A stretch of DNA of 64,000 bases, taken from assembly GCF_900168045.1 (NCBI RefSeq), contig NZ_FUYY01000005.1:124001-188000 (forward strand), given 5' to 3'. The notes beneath the pieces were generated by a model. That model was not told the DNA's origin. It ran no database searches and saw only the letters and a list, made by a program, of their open reading frames with translations. Source of the DNA: Salegentibacter holothuriorum (GTDB taxonomy: Bacteria; Bacteroidota; Bacteroidia; Flavobacteriales; Flavobacteriaceae). This document shows, piece after piece, positions 52,103 through 61,578 of the stretch (position 1 is its first letter; the number at the start of each line of letters is the position of its first letter). A program made the translations under genes and the position numbers.

Positions 52103-52214
52103 GAGTTTAATTTAGATTTTCGTTTTTGATTTAATGCATACGTATTAAGTTAGATAGCTGCTTTATGCCTTATATGGTAAGTCTGTTTTAGACACTTAAC
52201 AATATGGGCAGACA

Positions 52215-53753
52215 TTAATTTAACTTTTTAGCATTTCGTATATTTTTTAATTCCTCTTTCATCTTCTTCGTTTTTTCGGGCATTTTTATGGCTAAGTTTT
52301 CCGTTTCTCCGGGGTCTTTTTTTAGGTTGTAAAGTTGTGGTTCTTTATTAAACCCGGTTTCTATATCTACACCCCAGGGCACCATTAATGGGCCAGAGTT
52401 AGGTTCTATATATTTATAATCTCCCTCAACATAAGACAATACATTTCTAATAGCTTGCTGTATCAGGGATTCTCTTCCATCCTTTTCCTCACCTATAAGA
52501 GCTTTCCATTGGTTTTGACTGTCTATAGCCTTGTTCTTGGCTACATGTTGCCCGGTCATGGTAGCAAAAGACCTTAGGAAGTCTACCTGGCTCATTAATG
52601 CAGTAGATTCCTGGTTCGGTTTTATTTTACCTTTCCATTGTACTATAAACGGTACTCTTGTGCCGGCCTCGAAGCTGCTGTATTTTCCGCCACGGAACTT
52701 GCTAAAAGGATTGTGATCACCTAATCTTTCTGCCGCACCATCTACATACCCATCATCTAAAACAGGCCCGTTGTCACTGGTGAAAATTATAAGTGTATTT
52801 TCTTCTAAATTTAATTCCTGAAGCTTTTTCTGAATAGCACCTACCGTATAATCCAGTTGAACAATAACATCTCCACGAGGACCTTTTCCGGTAGTGCCGG
52901 CAAAACGTTCGTGCGGTACGCGGGGTACATGAATATCATGAGTTGAGAGGTAAAGAAAAAATGGAGAATTGCTATTTTCTTCTATAAATCCAGTCGATTT
53001 TTTTATCAATACATCAGCTATGTCCTCATCTCTCCATAGGGCTTTTTCTCCACCGCTCATGTATCCAATTCGGCTTATTCCATTTGTAATACTCTGATCG
53101 TGACCGTGAGAATACATCATTTTTAATTGCTCAGGGTTTTTGCTTCCGGTAGGCTTGTCATTTATGTTTTTGCGATAGCTTACGCTTATCGGGTCTTCCG
53201 GATCTAGGTTAACTATCCGGTGATTTTCTAAGAAAACCGTTGGTACCCTATCGCCCGTGGCAGGTAGGAGGTAGGCATAGTCAAAACCTATTTCTAAGGG
53301 GCCGGGTTTAATTTCTTTATTCCAATTTATGGGAGCTTCTTTTCCCAGGCCAAGATGCCATTTTCCTATTGCAGCAGTTTTGTATCCCGCTTGCTGCAAA
53401 ACCCCTGGAAGCGTTGTGCGTCCAGGTAAAATAAGGCTGGTAGCATCTCCAGGCGCCACTCCAGTCCCTTTTTTTCTCCAGGCATATTCTCCTGTGAGCA
53501 TGGCATAACGCGAAGGCGTGCAGGTAGCCGCAGTTGCATAGGCGTTGCTAAATTTTAAACCATTTTTAGCCAAATTGTCAATATGTGGTGTAGGGATTTC
53601 TCCTCCATAACTGCTAATATCCCCATACCCAAGATCATCGGTATAAATAAGTATAATGTTCGGATTGTTGCTTTGGCTTTTAGCAATAAACGGTATAAGG
53701 CCCAACGAAATGAACACTAAGAAATAAATACCGGATTTAAAGTTAATTTTCAT
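52215..53753 (-). CDS. S1 sulfatase, arylsulfatase A-like
   Basis: 512 residues, signal peptide (FLVFISLGLIPFIAKSQ). Metal aspartates in LIYTDDLGYGDISSYG; the cysteine to become formylglycine is C78 in ATCTPSR; GKWHLGLG, STHDIHVPRVPHERF and FTSDNGPVLDDGY are further sulfatase blocks. The classical DLGYGD opening is shared with galactose/GalNAc sulfatases (S1_15/S1_20 type) and with other arylsulfatases; I cannot separate these by eye. In a keratan- or mucin-like pathway it would remove galactose sulfate. It is transcribed just after SusD but behind a terminator-like hairpin, so its level may be lower than that of SusCD. Confidence 0.9.
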   Translation of the reverse strand: MKINFKSGIYFLVFISLGLIPFIAKSQSNNPNIILIYTDDLGYGDISSYGGEIPTPHIDNLAKNGLKFSNAYATAATCTPSRYAMLTGEYAWRKKGTGVAPGDATSLILPGRTTLPGVLQQAGYKTAAIGKWHLGLGKEAPINWNKEIKPGPLEIGFDYAYLLPATGDRVPTVFLENHRIVNLDPEDPISVSYRKNINDKPTGSKNPEQLKMMYSHGHDQSITNGISRIGYMSGGEKALWRDEDIADVLIKKSTGFIEENSNSPFFLYLSTHDIHVPRVPHERFAGTTGKGPRGDVIVQLDYTVGAIQKKLQELNLEENTLIIFTSDNGPVLDDGYVDGAAERLGDHNPFSKFRGGKYSSFEAGTRVPFIVQWKGKIKPNQESTALMSQVDFLRSFATMTGQHVAKNKAIDSQNQWKALIGEEKDGRESLIQQAIRNVLSYVEGDYKYIEPNSGPLMVPWGVDIETGFNKEPQLYNLKKDPGETENLAIKMPEKTKKMKEELKNIRNAKKLN

Positions 53754-53771
53754 CTGTAAATTTTTATAACA

Positions 53772-53800
53772 AAAGACAGGTTCATAACAAACCTGTCTTT
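53772..53800 (-). terminator. partial terminator between SusD and the sulfatase genes
   Basis: 11-bp perfect arms, AAAGACAGGTT at 53772-53782 and complement at 53790-53800, 7-nt loop, with a short T tract on the minus strand. It lies 72 nt after the SusD stop and 19 nt before the next gene, so read-through could set the ratio of transport proteins to enzymes. Confidence 0.7.
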
Positions 53801-53871
53801 TAAAGCTAATTCAAACCTAATAGTTAATAAACATATATTTAAATTTTTACTTATATTTTTATGAAACCTTA

Positions 53872-55782
53872 TTAATACTCTGCCGGAATTGCAGCAGATT
53901 TAGACCATCCTGGGTTTTGATATAAAATCCCATCTGCATCAACAGAGTTAGTTAAAGTAAATTGATCTAAAGGTACAGGATCCAGGTAATGTGCTTCAGG
54001 GAATGAATAGCCCTCATAAGCTCGGTTTGAACTTTTTATTCTAAATGGCTGAAAATAAGTAGAGCCTCCATTTTCTGGAGAATAAGATACATTTTCCCCT
54101 TGTTCTATTTGAGTACCATAGTCTTCATCGTACTCTTCCCAAAGATTAAAGCCTTCAACAATATAATTTTCCATAGTATCAAAAGCACTCCATCTGTATA
54201 TATCGAATAGACGCATACCTTCAGCAATAAATTCATTTCTGCGCTCACGTCTTATATTATAAAGTACAGCATCTACCTCGTTTCCTGCCGAAAATTTTGC
54301 AAGGTCGCGCTCTTTCTCCAGATTAGTATTGGAAATGGTCTTCTGAATATCGGTATCTACTCCGGCTCTTTCTCTTAAGCTTTTCCAATAAGTAGTAGCT
54401 TTGCCGTTTAGGCTTCCTTCTTTTTCGTAAGAAGCTTCTATATAATTTAGATAAGCTTCTGCTATTCTAAAAATAGGCGTCTCAGTGGTACCAGAGGTGG
54501 AAGATTCGGCTTGCGTAGGGTCTGTAGTCATCCATTTTTGTAATTGGTAACCAGAAGTCACACTTTGCCAACCCGAACCTGAAGTTAAATCTGGATAGTC
54601 AAAAAACTCTTTTGAGCCATCGGGATTTTCCTTTCTTACATCGCCTTCAGATAATACAGAAACCTGTAGTCTTTGATCTCTATTGGTTACTACATCTTCT
54701 AAAGTAGCGTCACCTTCATAACCGGAACCTGCGGCATAAATAGGCAATCCATTTTGCATAAGGTAAGACTCCACCAGTGATCTGGTATAACCTACCCCGC
54801 CACCGGTACGTTGTAAATAATGTGTTGCACCGTGACCTAATACATTTTCAATTCCATAACTTTTATAAAAAAGCACTTCATCTATACTTTCCAGGTTTTC
54901 CGATATAAACATTTTTTGGTAATCGTTATACAAATTATATTTACCTGCAACATTATCGGCATATTTCATGGCTTTGTCCAGGAAGTACTCAGATTCTGCA
55001 GCAATACTTCCAGAGGGATAAGAAAAGTTAGGATGCTGAGATACTCCAGGCCAATTTGGCCCTCCCGGAACCCTTGCAGTACCCTGGTGATATTTTAGCC
55101 AGGTGCCTTCAAACAAGGCTACTCTTGATGCCAACAGTTGTGCAGATGATCTTGATATCCTGTTTTTAGATACACCATCCTGAAGTAAATCTATGGCTTT
55201 GGTAAGGTCTTCCAGTATAAAACGCGCCACTTCATTTCTGGGTTCGCGCTTGCTAGCCAATATTAGGGTTTCCAGATCATCTGGTAAAACCTCTTTTACT
55301 ATAGGGAAATCTCCAAAAGCCTGTAATTTATTAAAGTAGAACCAGGCCCTAAAAAAGTAATTCTCCCCCCGATATTGACGCACCTGTGCGTTCTCGGCAT
55401 CTAATACATCTGCAGCTATACGTTTTTCTATAGTTTCAATAAAATAATTAGTCTCTCTAATATTTGAGAAATTCCAATCGCCTAATCCGTTACCAGCAGA
55501 AGAAGGAACCAATTTATAATCCTTCAATAAATTTTCCTCTTCAAAAGGGCCAATTAAATCATCGCTATTTCTATCTGTAGCATAAAGTGAATTTCGGCCG
55601 TATTCTGAATTAACATCAAAAGAGGTATAGAATTTATTTACAAAAAGTTCCAGGTCTGAAGGTTTATTAAAATAAGCTTCTTCAGATAAGAAATCTTCGG
55701 GCTCACGTTCTAAATAATCTTCGCAGCTTTGTGTTAATATACTTGTGGCAAGTACAGTAAATACAAAAAATATTCTTTTCAT
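53872..55782 (-). CDS. SusD/RagB-family glycan-binding lipoprotein
   Basis: 636 residues. Lipoprotein signal with C20 (ILTQSCEDYLER). SusD blocks: YFNKPSDLELFVNKFYTSFD, QYRGENYFFRAWFYFNKLQA, FRIAEAYLNYIEASYEKEGS, NIRRERRNEFIAEGMRLFDI, and the C-terminal YQNPGWSKSA. It caps the SusC at 55890 and binds the oligosaccharide. It is similar in several blocks (including NGLPIYA-x-GSGY) to the truncated SusD at the right edge of the window, showing two paralogous SusCD pairs side by side. The 107-nt gap to SusC has small inverted repeats but no terminator. Confidence 0.95.
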   Translation of the reverse strand: MKRIFFVFTVLATSILTQSCEDYLEREPEDFLSEEAYFNKPSDLELFVNKFYTSFDVNSEYGRNSLYATDRNSDDLIGPFEEENLLKDYKLVPSSAGNGLGDWNFSNIRETNYFIETIEKRIAADVLDAENAQVRQYRGENYFFRAWFYFNKLQAFGDFPIVKEVLPDDLETLILASKREPRNEVARFILEDLTKAIDLLQDGVSKNRISRSSAQLLASRVALFEGTWLKYHQGTARVPGGPNWPGVSQHPNFSYPSGSIAAESEYFLDKAMKYADNVAGKYNLYNDYQKMFISENLESIDEVLFYKSYGIENVLGHGATHYLQRTGGGVGYTRSLVESYLMQNGLPIYAAGSGYEGDATLEDVVTNRDQRLQVSVLSEGDVRKENPDGSKEFFDYPDLTSGSGWQSVTSGYQLQKWMTTDPTQAESSTSGTTETPIFRIAEAYLNYIEASYEKEGSLNGKATTYWKSLRERAGVDTDIQKTISNTNLEKERDLAKFSAGNEVDAVLYNIRRERRNEFIAEGMRLFDIYRWSAFDTMENYIVEGFNLWEEYDEDYGTQIEQGENVSYSPENGGSTYFQPFRIKSSNRAYEGYSFPEAHYLDPVPLDQFTLTNSVDADGILYQNPGWSKSAAIPAEY

Positions 55783-55889
55783 CTGTTTATAATTTTAATC
55801 CCAGTTTGGGAATTCATCACAGGATAACCTCCCTGTGTGTTGCTATTCTTTTGGGTCCAGCATAATGCTGAATTCATTTTCTTCATTAT

Positions 55890-58800
55890 TTAAAATGTCA
55901 CGTTTAATCCGGTTGAAAAAGTAGCAGACATAGGATATGTTTTTCCACTTCCGTTAATTAAATCCTGAATACCTTCTGGATCAAACATGCGTAAATTGGT
56001 GTGTGTGTAAATATTTTCGCCAGAGATATACAGTCTTAAATTTTGGAACCCCCATTTTTTTAAGAGTTGGTTTGGTACATTAAATCCTATTTGGACATTT
56101 TTTAACCTAACATAAGATGCATCCTGTAAGAAATGTGTTTGGGCTTTATAGTTCTTATCACCAATAAACGGACGTGGATAATAGGAGTCTAAATTTGCGC
56201 CCAAATCTGCTCCATAAGCTCTAAAATAATCCAGGTGGGCTGAATATGGAGATATTTGCCACTGGTTAATTCCCGGATAGAAGGCACCGCCAGATAGTAA
56301 TACATCTCGTTTACCAACGCCCTGTACAAAAGCTCTAAAATCGAAAGCTTTATATTCAAAACCTAGATTGATACCAAATGTATACCTTGGGGTACTATTA
56401 CCTATTCTGGTTAAATCTCCTCTATCATCTAATTTACGAGCACCGGCATCAACAAGGTTATCCCCATTTAAATCTTTGTATTTCATATCACCACCTGCCC
56501 AGTTTGAACCGAAGTTAGGTTTATTGCTCTCTAACCATTGGTTCATTTCTAGATCGGATTTTGCGATCCCTGCTGATTCATAACCCCATATTTCACCAAT
56601 GTTTTTTCCTTTGTAAAATTGATCTCTACCGTTAACCATAATAATCTTATCTGGATTACTATATTCGGTAACTTCAGATTTTACATCACTCACCACCACA
56701 TTTGCGTTGTAAGAGAAATCATCATTAATTCTATCTTTCCATCCTAAAGAGAGCTCCCAACCTTTTGATACCAATTCTGCATTATTTGTTCTTGGCACTA
56801 CGGTACCAAAAGTACCGGGTTTAAGAGGAGCAGGGCCTACCATATCTTTCGTTTTTCTTTCAAAAATATCTGCGGAAGCCGTTAACCTGTTATTAAATGC
56901 TGCTATATCAAAACCATAGTTGTAGCTTATAATCTTCTCCCAGGTAATAGAACTACTAAAAGGTCTAGGTGCATAAATAGAGGAGGGGACATTGTCGTTT
57001 ACTATCCAGTTTCCATTCTGAATACTCATATTCTGGAAATAAGGGTAGAAACTGTTGGTGTTTTGATTTCCTAACATACCCCAGGAACCTCTAATTTTTA
57101 ACTCTGAAACTTTTCGTTTAAAATCATCCCAAAATGCTTCTTTAGCAATATTCCATCCTGCAGAAAAGGAAGGGAAATACCCCCAACGCTCGTCTGATGG
57201 GAAACGTGAAGCTCCGTCTGCCCTAAAGTTAGCTTCTAGCAAATAACGTTGTTTATAATCGTAATTTATTCTTGAGAAAACCCCAACGTTACTCCAGGTT
57301 CCTTTAGATTCAAACACATATTTTTCTCCGTTTTGAGAGATAAAAGGAGTATCATCAGACTCAATATTATCTGTACCTAATTGAGAAAAGTGAGATTGAT
57401 AAAGTTCACTTTGCGCTCCTAAAAGAAAGGTGAAGTTATGATCTCCAAAGGAGGTTTCGTAATCTGAATAGAAGTTAACTCCCAAATAATTTACCTGGCC
57501 ATTGTTTACCTGATAGTAATTTTGTCCCGGTGCTGTAATAGCTGATATTCCCCAATCTCTCGTTTCAATATTTGGAACGTATCCCGAGAATACAGGAATA
57601 TATTCACTTTCTCCTGTAGGTTGGGTTACCGATATTTTTGCTATATGCTTGGTATCATCATGATTTTCTATTCTTGAATTTACCTGCCCGTAGATTTTCC
57701 AATCTTCAATAGGCTCATAAGTTAACTTTATTGTATTGTAAAAATAATCGGTTTGTTCTTTAAATCTTCCACCATCGGTAAGCTGTTGTACCATGGAGTT
57801 TTCCATATATTCTCCATAAGGAGTATAAAGCGGACTGGTAGGAACAGATCTAGATAAGTTATGATAAAAACGAGAACCCTGTGCAGTTGGTCTATCCTGG
57901 TTTTTACGCATAAATCTTGTATTTAGGCTCAAATCAAATTTATCGCTTAGCTCAGCATTAATTTTCGCATTAAGAGAGAACCGGTCAAAATCTTCATTAG
58001 AATAATGAAATATTCCTTCCTGAGTTAAGAAGTTTGCCGAAGTATAATAGGTTATTTTCTCACTACCGCCATTTACACTTAAGTTATGTTCCTGCCCTAA
58101 ACTAAGATCTTTTAAATGGATGTTATACCAATCCTCATCTCCATAAGCAGCTCTGTTTAATGTCCAGTTTGTTCCACTTGAGTTTGGTTCGGTACCAAAG
58201 GCTAAATCCCCATTTCTGTAACTTTTAATGAGGTCTATCCTGTTTTCATTATAAATTGGATTTCTACCCGTATTAACATAAAGATCGTTTAGCATATACG
58301 CGTATTCCAGGGAATTCATTCGCTCTGGGACATTTATAGGAGTTTTGTATCTAAAGTTCGTAGAATAGTTGATTCGTGTTTTACCTTGTACTCCTTCTTT
58401 TGTAGTTACTAAGATTACTCCAAAAGGGGCACGTGATCCATAAATAGATGCTGCTGCCGCATCTTTTAAAACAGAAATGTTTTTAATGTCATTGGGGTTA
58501 ATAGTATTCAAATCGCCTTCAATCCCATCAATAAGAACCAGTGGGCTACCCGAAGAACCTTCTCCAATAGTACCTATACCCCTAATATTAATATCCAGGT
58601 TTCCATCTAGTTCCCCTCCGGCATCTGTGCTAATGTTTAAGCCTGCAACAGCACCTTGTAGTGCCTTATCTGCACTTAGTACCGGCCTTGATTCAAACAC
58701 TTCTTCACCTACCTGGCTAACCGCCCCGGTAAGGTTTTCTTTTTTCTTTCTACCAAAACCAACTACCACTATTTCTTCCAATTCATTTTGGGAGGTTTTC

Positions 58801-59102
58801 ATAATAATATTCTTTACTACATCTGTTTGGCTATTAATCGGTATGCTTTGAGTTTCAAAGGAGATGTAACTAAACTCCAGAATGTTACTCTTGGCGGCCG
58901 GAATATTAATGAGATAATTCCCATCAAAGTCGGTGCTGGTTCCATTTGCAGTTCCTTTTTCCATAATAGTAACACCCGGCAAAGGCATTCCTTGACTATC
59001 GGTCACGGTTCCTGAAACTTTAATTTTTTGATCTTGAGCATAGGATAGCCCGATCATGAAAAAACAGGCTAAAGCAAGCCATAATTTTTTATTAAAATTC
59101 AT
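55890..59102 (-). CDS. SusC/RagA-type TonB-dependent outer membrane transporter
   Basis: 1070 residues from the ATG at 59102; an in-frame TTG two codons upstream was not used. Signal peptide (MNFNKKLWLALACFFMIGLS), a carboxypeptidase-like domain at ~25-105 (VSGTVTDSQGMPLPGVTIME), plug motifs (IVVVGFGRKKKENLTGAVSQ; ISVLKDAAAASIYGSRAPFG) and a beta barrel ending in FSTGLNVTF. There is no STN domain, so it is not wired to a FecR/ECF pair; a propeller-type hybrid regulator would be expected instead, and the nearest one is a pseudogene. It imports the oligosaccharides made by the surface GH16 enzymes. Confidence 0.95.
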   Translation of the reverse strand: MNFNKKLWLALACFFMIGLSYAQDQKIKVSGTVTDSQGMPLPGVTIMEKGTANGTSTDFDGNYLINIPAAKSNILEFSYISFETQSIPINSQTDVVKNIIMKTSQNELEEIVVVGFGRKKKENLTGAVSQVGEEVFESRPVLSADKALQGAVAGLNISTDAGGELDGNLDINIRGIGTIGEGSSGSPLVLIDGIEGDLNTINPNDIKNISVLKDAAAASIYGSRAPFGVILVTTKEGVQGKTRINYSTNFRYKTPINVPERMNSLEYAYMLNDLYVNTGRNPIYNENRIDLIKSYRNGDLAFGTEPNSSGTNWTLNRAAYGDEDWYNIHLKDLSLGQEHNLSVNGGSEKITYYTSANFLTQEGIFHYSNEDFDRFSLNAKINAELSDKFDLSLNTRFMRKNQDRPTAQGSRFYHNLSRSVPTSPLYTPYGEYMENSMVQQLTDGGRFKEQTDYFYNTIKLTYEPIEDWKIYGQVNSRIENHDDTKHIAKISVTQPTGESEYIPVFSGYVPNIETRDWGISAITAPGQNYYQVNNGQVNYLGVNFYSDYETSFGDHNFTFLLGAQSELYQSHFSQLGTDNIESDDTPFISQNGEKYVFESKGTWSNVGVFSRINYDYKQRYLLEANFRADGASRFPSDERWGYFPSFSAGWNIAKEAFWDDFKRKVSELKIRGSWGMLGNQNTNSFYPYFQNMSIQNGNWIVNDNVPSSIYAPRPFSSSITWEKIISYNYGFDIAAFNNRLTASADIFERKTKDMVGPAPLKPGTFGTVVPRTNNAELVSKGWELSLGWKDRINDDFSYNANVVVSDVKSEVTEYSNPDKIIMVNGRDQFYKGKNIGEIWGYESAGIAKSDLEMNQWLESNKPNFGSNWAGGDMKYKDLNGDNLVDAGARKLDDRGDLTRIGNSTPRYTFGINLGFEYKAFDFRAFVQGVGKRDVLLSGGAFYPGINQWQISPYSAHLDYFRAYGADLGANLDSYYPRPFIGDKNYKAQTHFLQDASYVRLKNVQIGFNVPNQLLKKWGFQNLRLYISGENIYTHTNLRMFDPEGIQDLINGSGKTYPMSATFSTGLNVTF

Positions 59103-59122
59103 ATTCAATATTTTATGATTTT

Positions 59123-59153
59123 AAACAGAAGCGCTAAAAAAGCGCTTCTGTTT
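59123..59153. promoter_or_regulatory. 13-bp hairpin 20 nt upstream of the SusC start
   Basis: AAACAGAAGCGCT (59123-59135) and AGCGCTTCTGTTT (59141-59153) are perfect complements around an A5 loop. It lies between the BACON-GH16 gene and SusC. The T-rich tail is on the plus-strand side, so for the minus-strand transcript it is not a good terminator; a 5'-protecting or processing stem for SusC mRNA fits better. Confidence 0.6.
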
Positions 59154-59164
59154 ATTTATTTTTC

Positions 59165-61279
59165 TTAATAGAATTTCCCGTCGTGCCCAGTTTGAGATGA
59201 GGCATCAAACTTGTCGTTGGTATAAACCCTTATCCAGTCTAGCTCCATAAAAGCTTCTTCTCCAGCAGACATATTTGGCATCTCACCAGACCAGCCGCCA
59301 ATTCCAGGAGTTATAATCATCATCATCCCAGCAGGATTATCCCAGGGCCAATCATTATTACCGCCTTCTCCTTTTATATGTTCAAAATATTGAAAGCCGT
59401 TTATGCCCCCTATAATTCTATCCTCTAAAATCTCTACCCAGAAAATGTTCCATTTGGTCTCATCTGGAATATTAATACTGGCAGTTTCAGCGTTTCCGGT
59501 CTTAGCAGAGAAATTTTCTGTGTGTAAGGAAAAATGAGCTTGATTTTTAAACGGACTTTCCATTAGGTCTATTTCACCTGAATCTGGCCATGGAATGCCC
59601 TGCCCATCAAAATTACTCTGGCCCATAAACCATAGCGCTTCGTTAAACCCTTGATGTCCGGAAGATTTGTATCTTACTTCAACTCTCATGCTAGTTGTGA
59701 ATTTCACCCATTTTACGCCTCCTTGATGGTGTCTCTTACTGTATAAAGATGCGGTTTCATATTCGGCAGCATCTCCGTGAATATTAGTAGTAGGGCTTGC
59801 CAGTTTTCGGGTTTTTATTTTCAAAGTTCCATCTTTAACTACTTTCATATCGCCATTAAATACAGCATTTTCAATACCGCCTTTGGTATTAAAGTTCCAA
59901 AAACCAGTAGCGTTATCTGTAAATTCATGGGCATTCCAAAACTCCCAATTCTCTTGAGATGGGTGGGCTACACCTCGGTCTAAACCAATTTGAGAAGCTG
60001 TTTGAGAAGGAGTAGTATAAACCAAAGACTCATCGTTCATAGGGTGTAAACCTTGTTTAATTGCCACTTCGGTCTTCACCTCTGGATCGTCTGCTTTTTG
60101 AATTTCAATCGCACCAGATACAGACTCAAAACTCATATTCTCGGTGGCATTAACCTTAATAAGAACCGGTGTAACAGTAGCCATTCCGCTTTCGTTTTCT
60201 ATCACCGTAAACCTCGAGTCCTTTGAAACCGCCTTCCAATCAACATTAGAGGAAGTAAGCTCTATTTCAAAAACCTGGTTTTTACCATCTATTTCTACTA
60301 TGTTATTCTTAACTGCTATTTCTGAAGCAGTTTGCCCTAATTGTTCAATGGTATAAGTAGCTGTTACTTCTTCATTAGGTTCTTTTCCTGAAAAACTGAT
60401 CTCTATGTTTCTTTTTTCAGTAGTAGTATTGGCTGGATATTCCACCGTTATTTTTTGAACTTCATCACTTTTTGTTCCTTCATTAGGAGTTAATGTAACA
60501 CCATCTATATCTGAAGTAGCTTGCCAATCTATATTGGTGGTAAGTGATAGCTCTACACTTCCTTTTATCGCTTCAACCGTTTTTTGAGAAGATTCTAAAG
60601 TTAATTTTGGTTCTACTTTTTCTTTTGCGTTTTGTGAAACATGTAACCATACTTTTTCAATGGCATTTTGATTCGCAAGCATAAAGGAAATAGAATCCAT
60701 TCTTGTAGTGTCGGTTGGGTTTTCCTTAAGACTTAGCTTAATTTCGTGTTCCCCGGCATCACCACTTTTGGGATCTAATGTTAACCAGTCTGCATTGTCA
60801 CCTTTATTCGAAACCCATTTTTCAATAGCTTCTAAGGTGAATTCCAAATCTGTAGCTTCACCATTAACATCGGTAAATGCTTCTTTTGAAATAGATAGCT
60901 CTCTTCCTCGTTGTTTAACCTCAATACTGTCTTTAAATTCAAAAGCATTAAGGTAAATCCAGGCAGATCTATCTCCAACTGTCTTGTTGTCTTTAACTTG
61001 AATAGTAGACTCTCCGCTTCCGGTACCTTTACTTGGTTGGATAGACACCCAATCCAGATCTGATTCTTTCTCTATATTCCAATAAGAATTTGTTTCAATA
61101 TCAATCTTAATGGAATCGGTCTCATTTTTCAATATTCCTTCGTCAAAATAACGAGTGCTAAAGTTGAAAAATGGCTCTCTAGAAACTTCAGAGTCCTCAT
61201 CATCGCTACTACAGGCAAGAAAAAAGGCTCCCGAAATTCCGAGACAAATAATTAGCTTAAATGGTAAACGTAATTTCAT
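59165..61279 (-). CDS. surface lipoprotein with BACON repeats and a C-terminal GH16 domain
   Basis: 704 residues. Lipoprotein signal with C23 (FFLACSSDDEDSE), the acidic tail being typical for surface export. Residues ~35-410 hold about four BACON-like beta domains (blocks DWVSIQPSKGTGSGES, NADWLTLDPKSGDAGEHEIK, DWQATSDIDGVTLTPNEG, NVDWKAVSKDSRFTV). The GH16 domain at ~430-695 has an intact catalytic motif, E569-I-D571-L-M-E574 (SGEIDLMESP), with WFMGQSNFDG before it. BACON modules space the enzyme from the membrane or bind mucin and glycan. Together with the small GH16 at 47828 it probably performs the first surface cleavage. It is the first intact gene of the PUL on this strand. Confidence 0.88.
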   Translation of the reverse strand: MKLRLPFKLIICLGISGAFFLACSSDDEDSEVSREPFFNFSTRYFDEGILKNETDSIKIDIETNSYWNIEKESDLDWVSIQPSKGTGSGESTIQVKDNKTVGDRSAWIYLNAFEFKDSIEVKQRGRELSISKEAFTDVNGEATDLEFTLEAIEKWVSNKGDNADWLTLDPKSGDAGEHEIKLSLKENPTDTTRMDSISFMLANQNAIEKVWLHVSQNAKEKVEPKLTLESSQKTVEAIKGSVELSLTTNIDWQATSDIDGVTLTPNEGTKSDEVQKITVEYPANTTTEKRNIEISFSGKEPNEEVTATYTIEQLGQTASEIAVKNNIVEIDGKNQVFEIELTSSNVDWKAVSKDSRFTVIENESGMATVTPVLIKVNATENMSFESVSGAIEIQKADDPEVKTEVAIKQGLHPMNDESLVYTTPSQTASQIGLDRGVAHPSQENWEFWNAHEFTDNATGFWNFNTKGGIENAVFNGDMKVVKDGTLKIKTRKLASPTTNIHGDAAEYETASLYSKRHHQGGVKWVKFTTSMRVEVRYKSSGHQGFNEALWFMGQSNFDGQGIPWPDSGEIDLMESPFKNQAHFSLHTENFSAKTGNAETASINIPDETKWNIFWVEILEDRIIGGINGFQYFEHIKGEGGNNDWPWDNPAGMMMIITPGIGGWSGEMPNMSAGEEAFMELDWIRVYTNDKFDASSQTGHDGKFY

Positions 61280-61578
61280 ACTTTTAGAAGATTTTTTGTT
61301 AACTCAATTTTTAAAACCAACAGGCTTTATTTTAAAAACACTTTTAAAAAGAATAGAAGAACATTTAAAAAGTGATATAAACTAAATCGTTTTCGCTTCT
61401 TTTATATGCTTCTATTTCTCTACGAATTTATGAGTATGTTTAATAATATCTTACTTTACCGGGTGTACTTTTGGGTTACATTAATATTACTTTTGGGTTA
61501 TTAAAAATATTTTAAAAACATGTTATACAGTGTTTTGAGTTTTTTATTGAGGTTATAATGGTTAATAATTGGAAAGAT
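61280..61578. other. intergenic DNA upstream of the PUL
   Basis: AT-rich DNA between the divergent BACON-GH16 gene and the regulator pseudogene. It should hold the PUL promoter (minus), but no convincing TAnnTTTG box was found. Confidence 0.5.
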
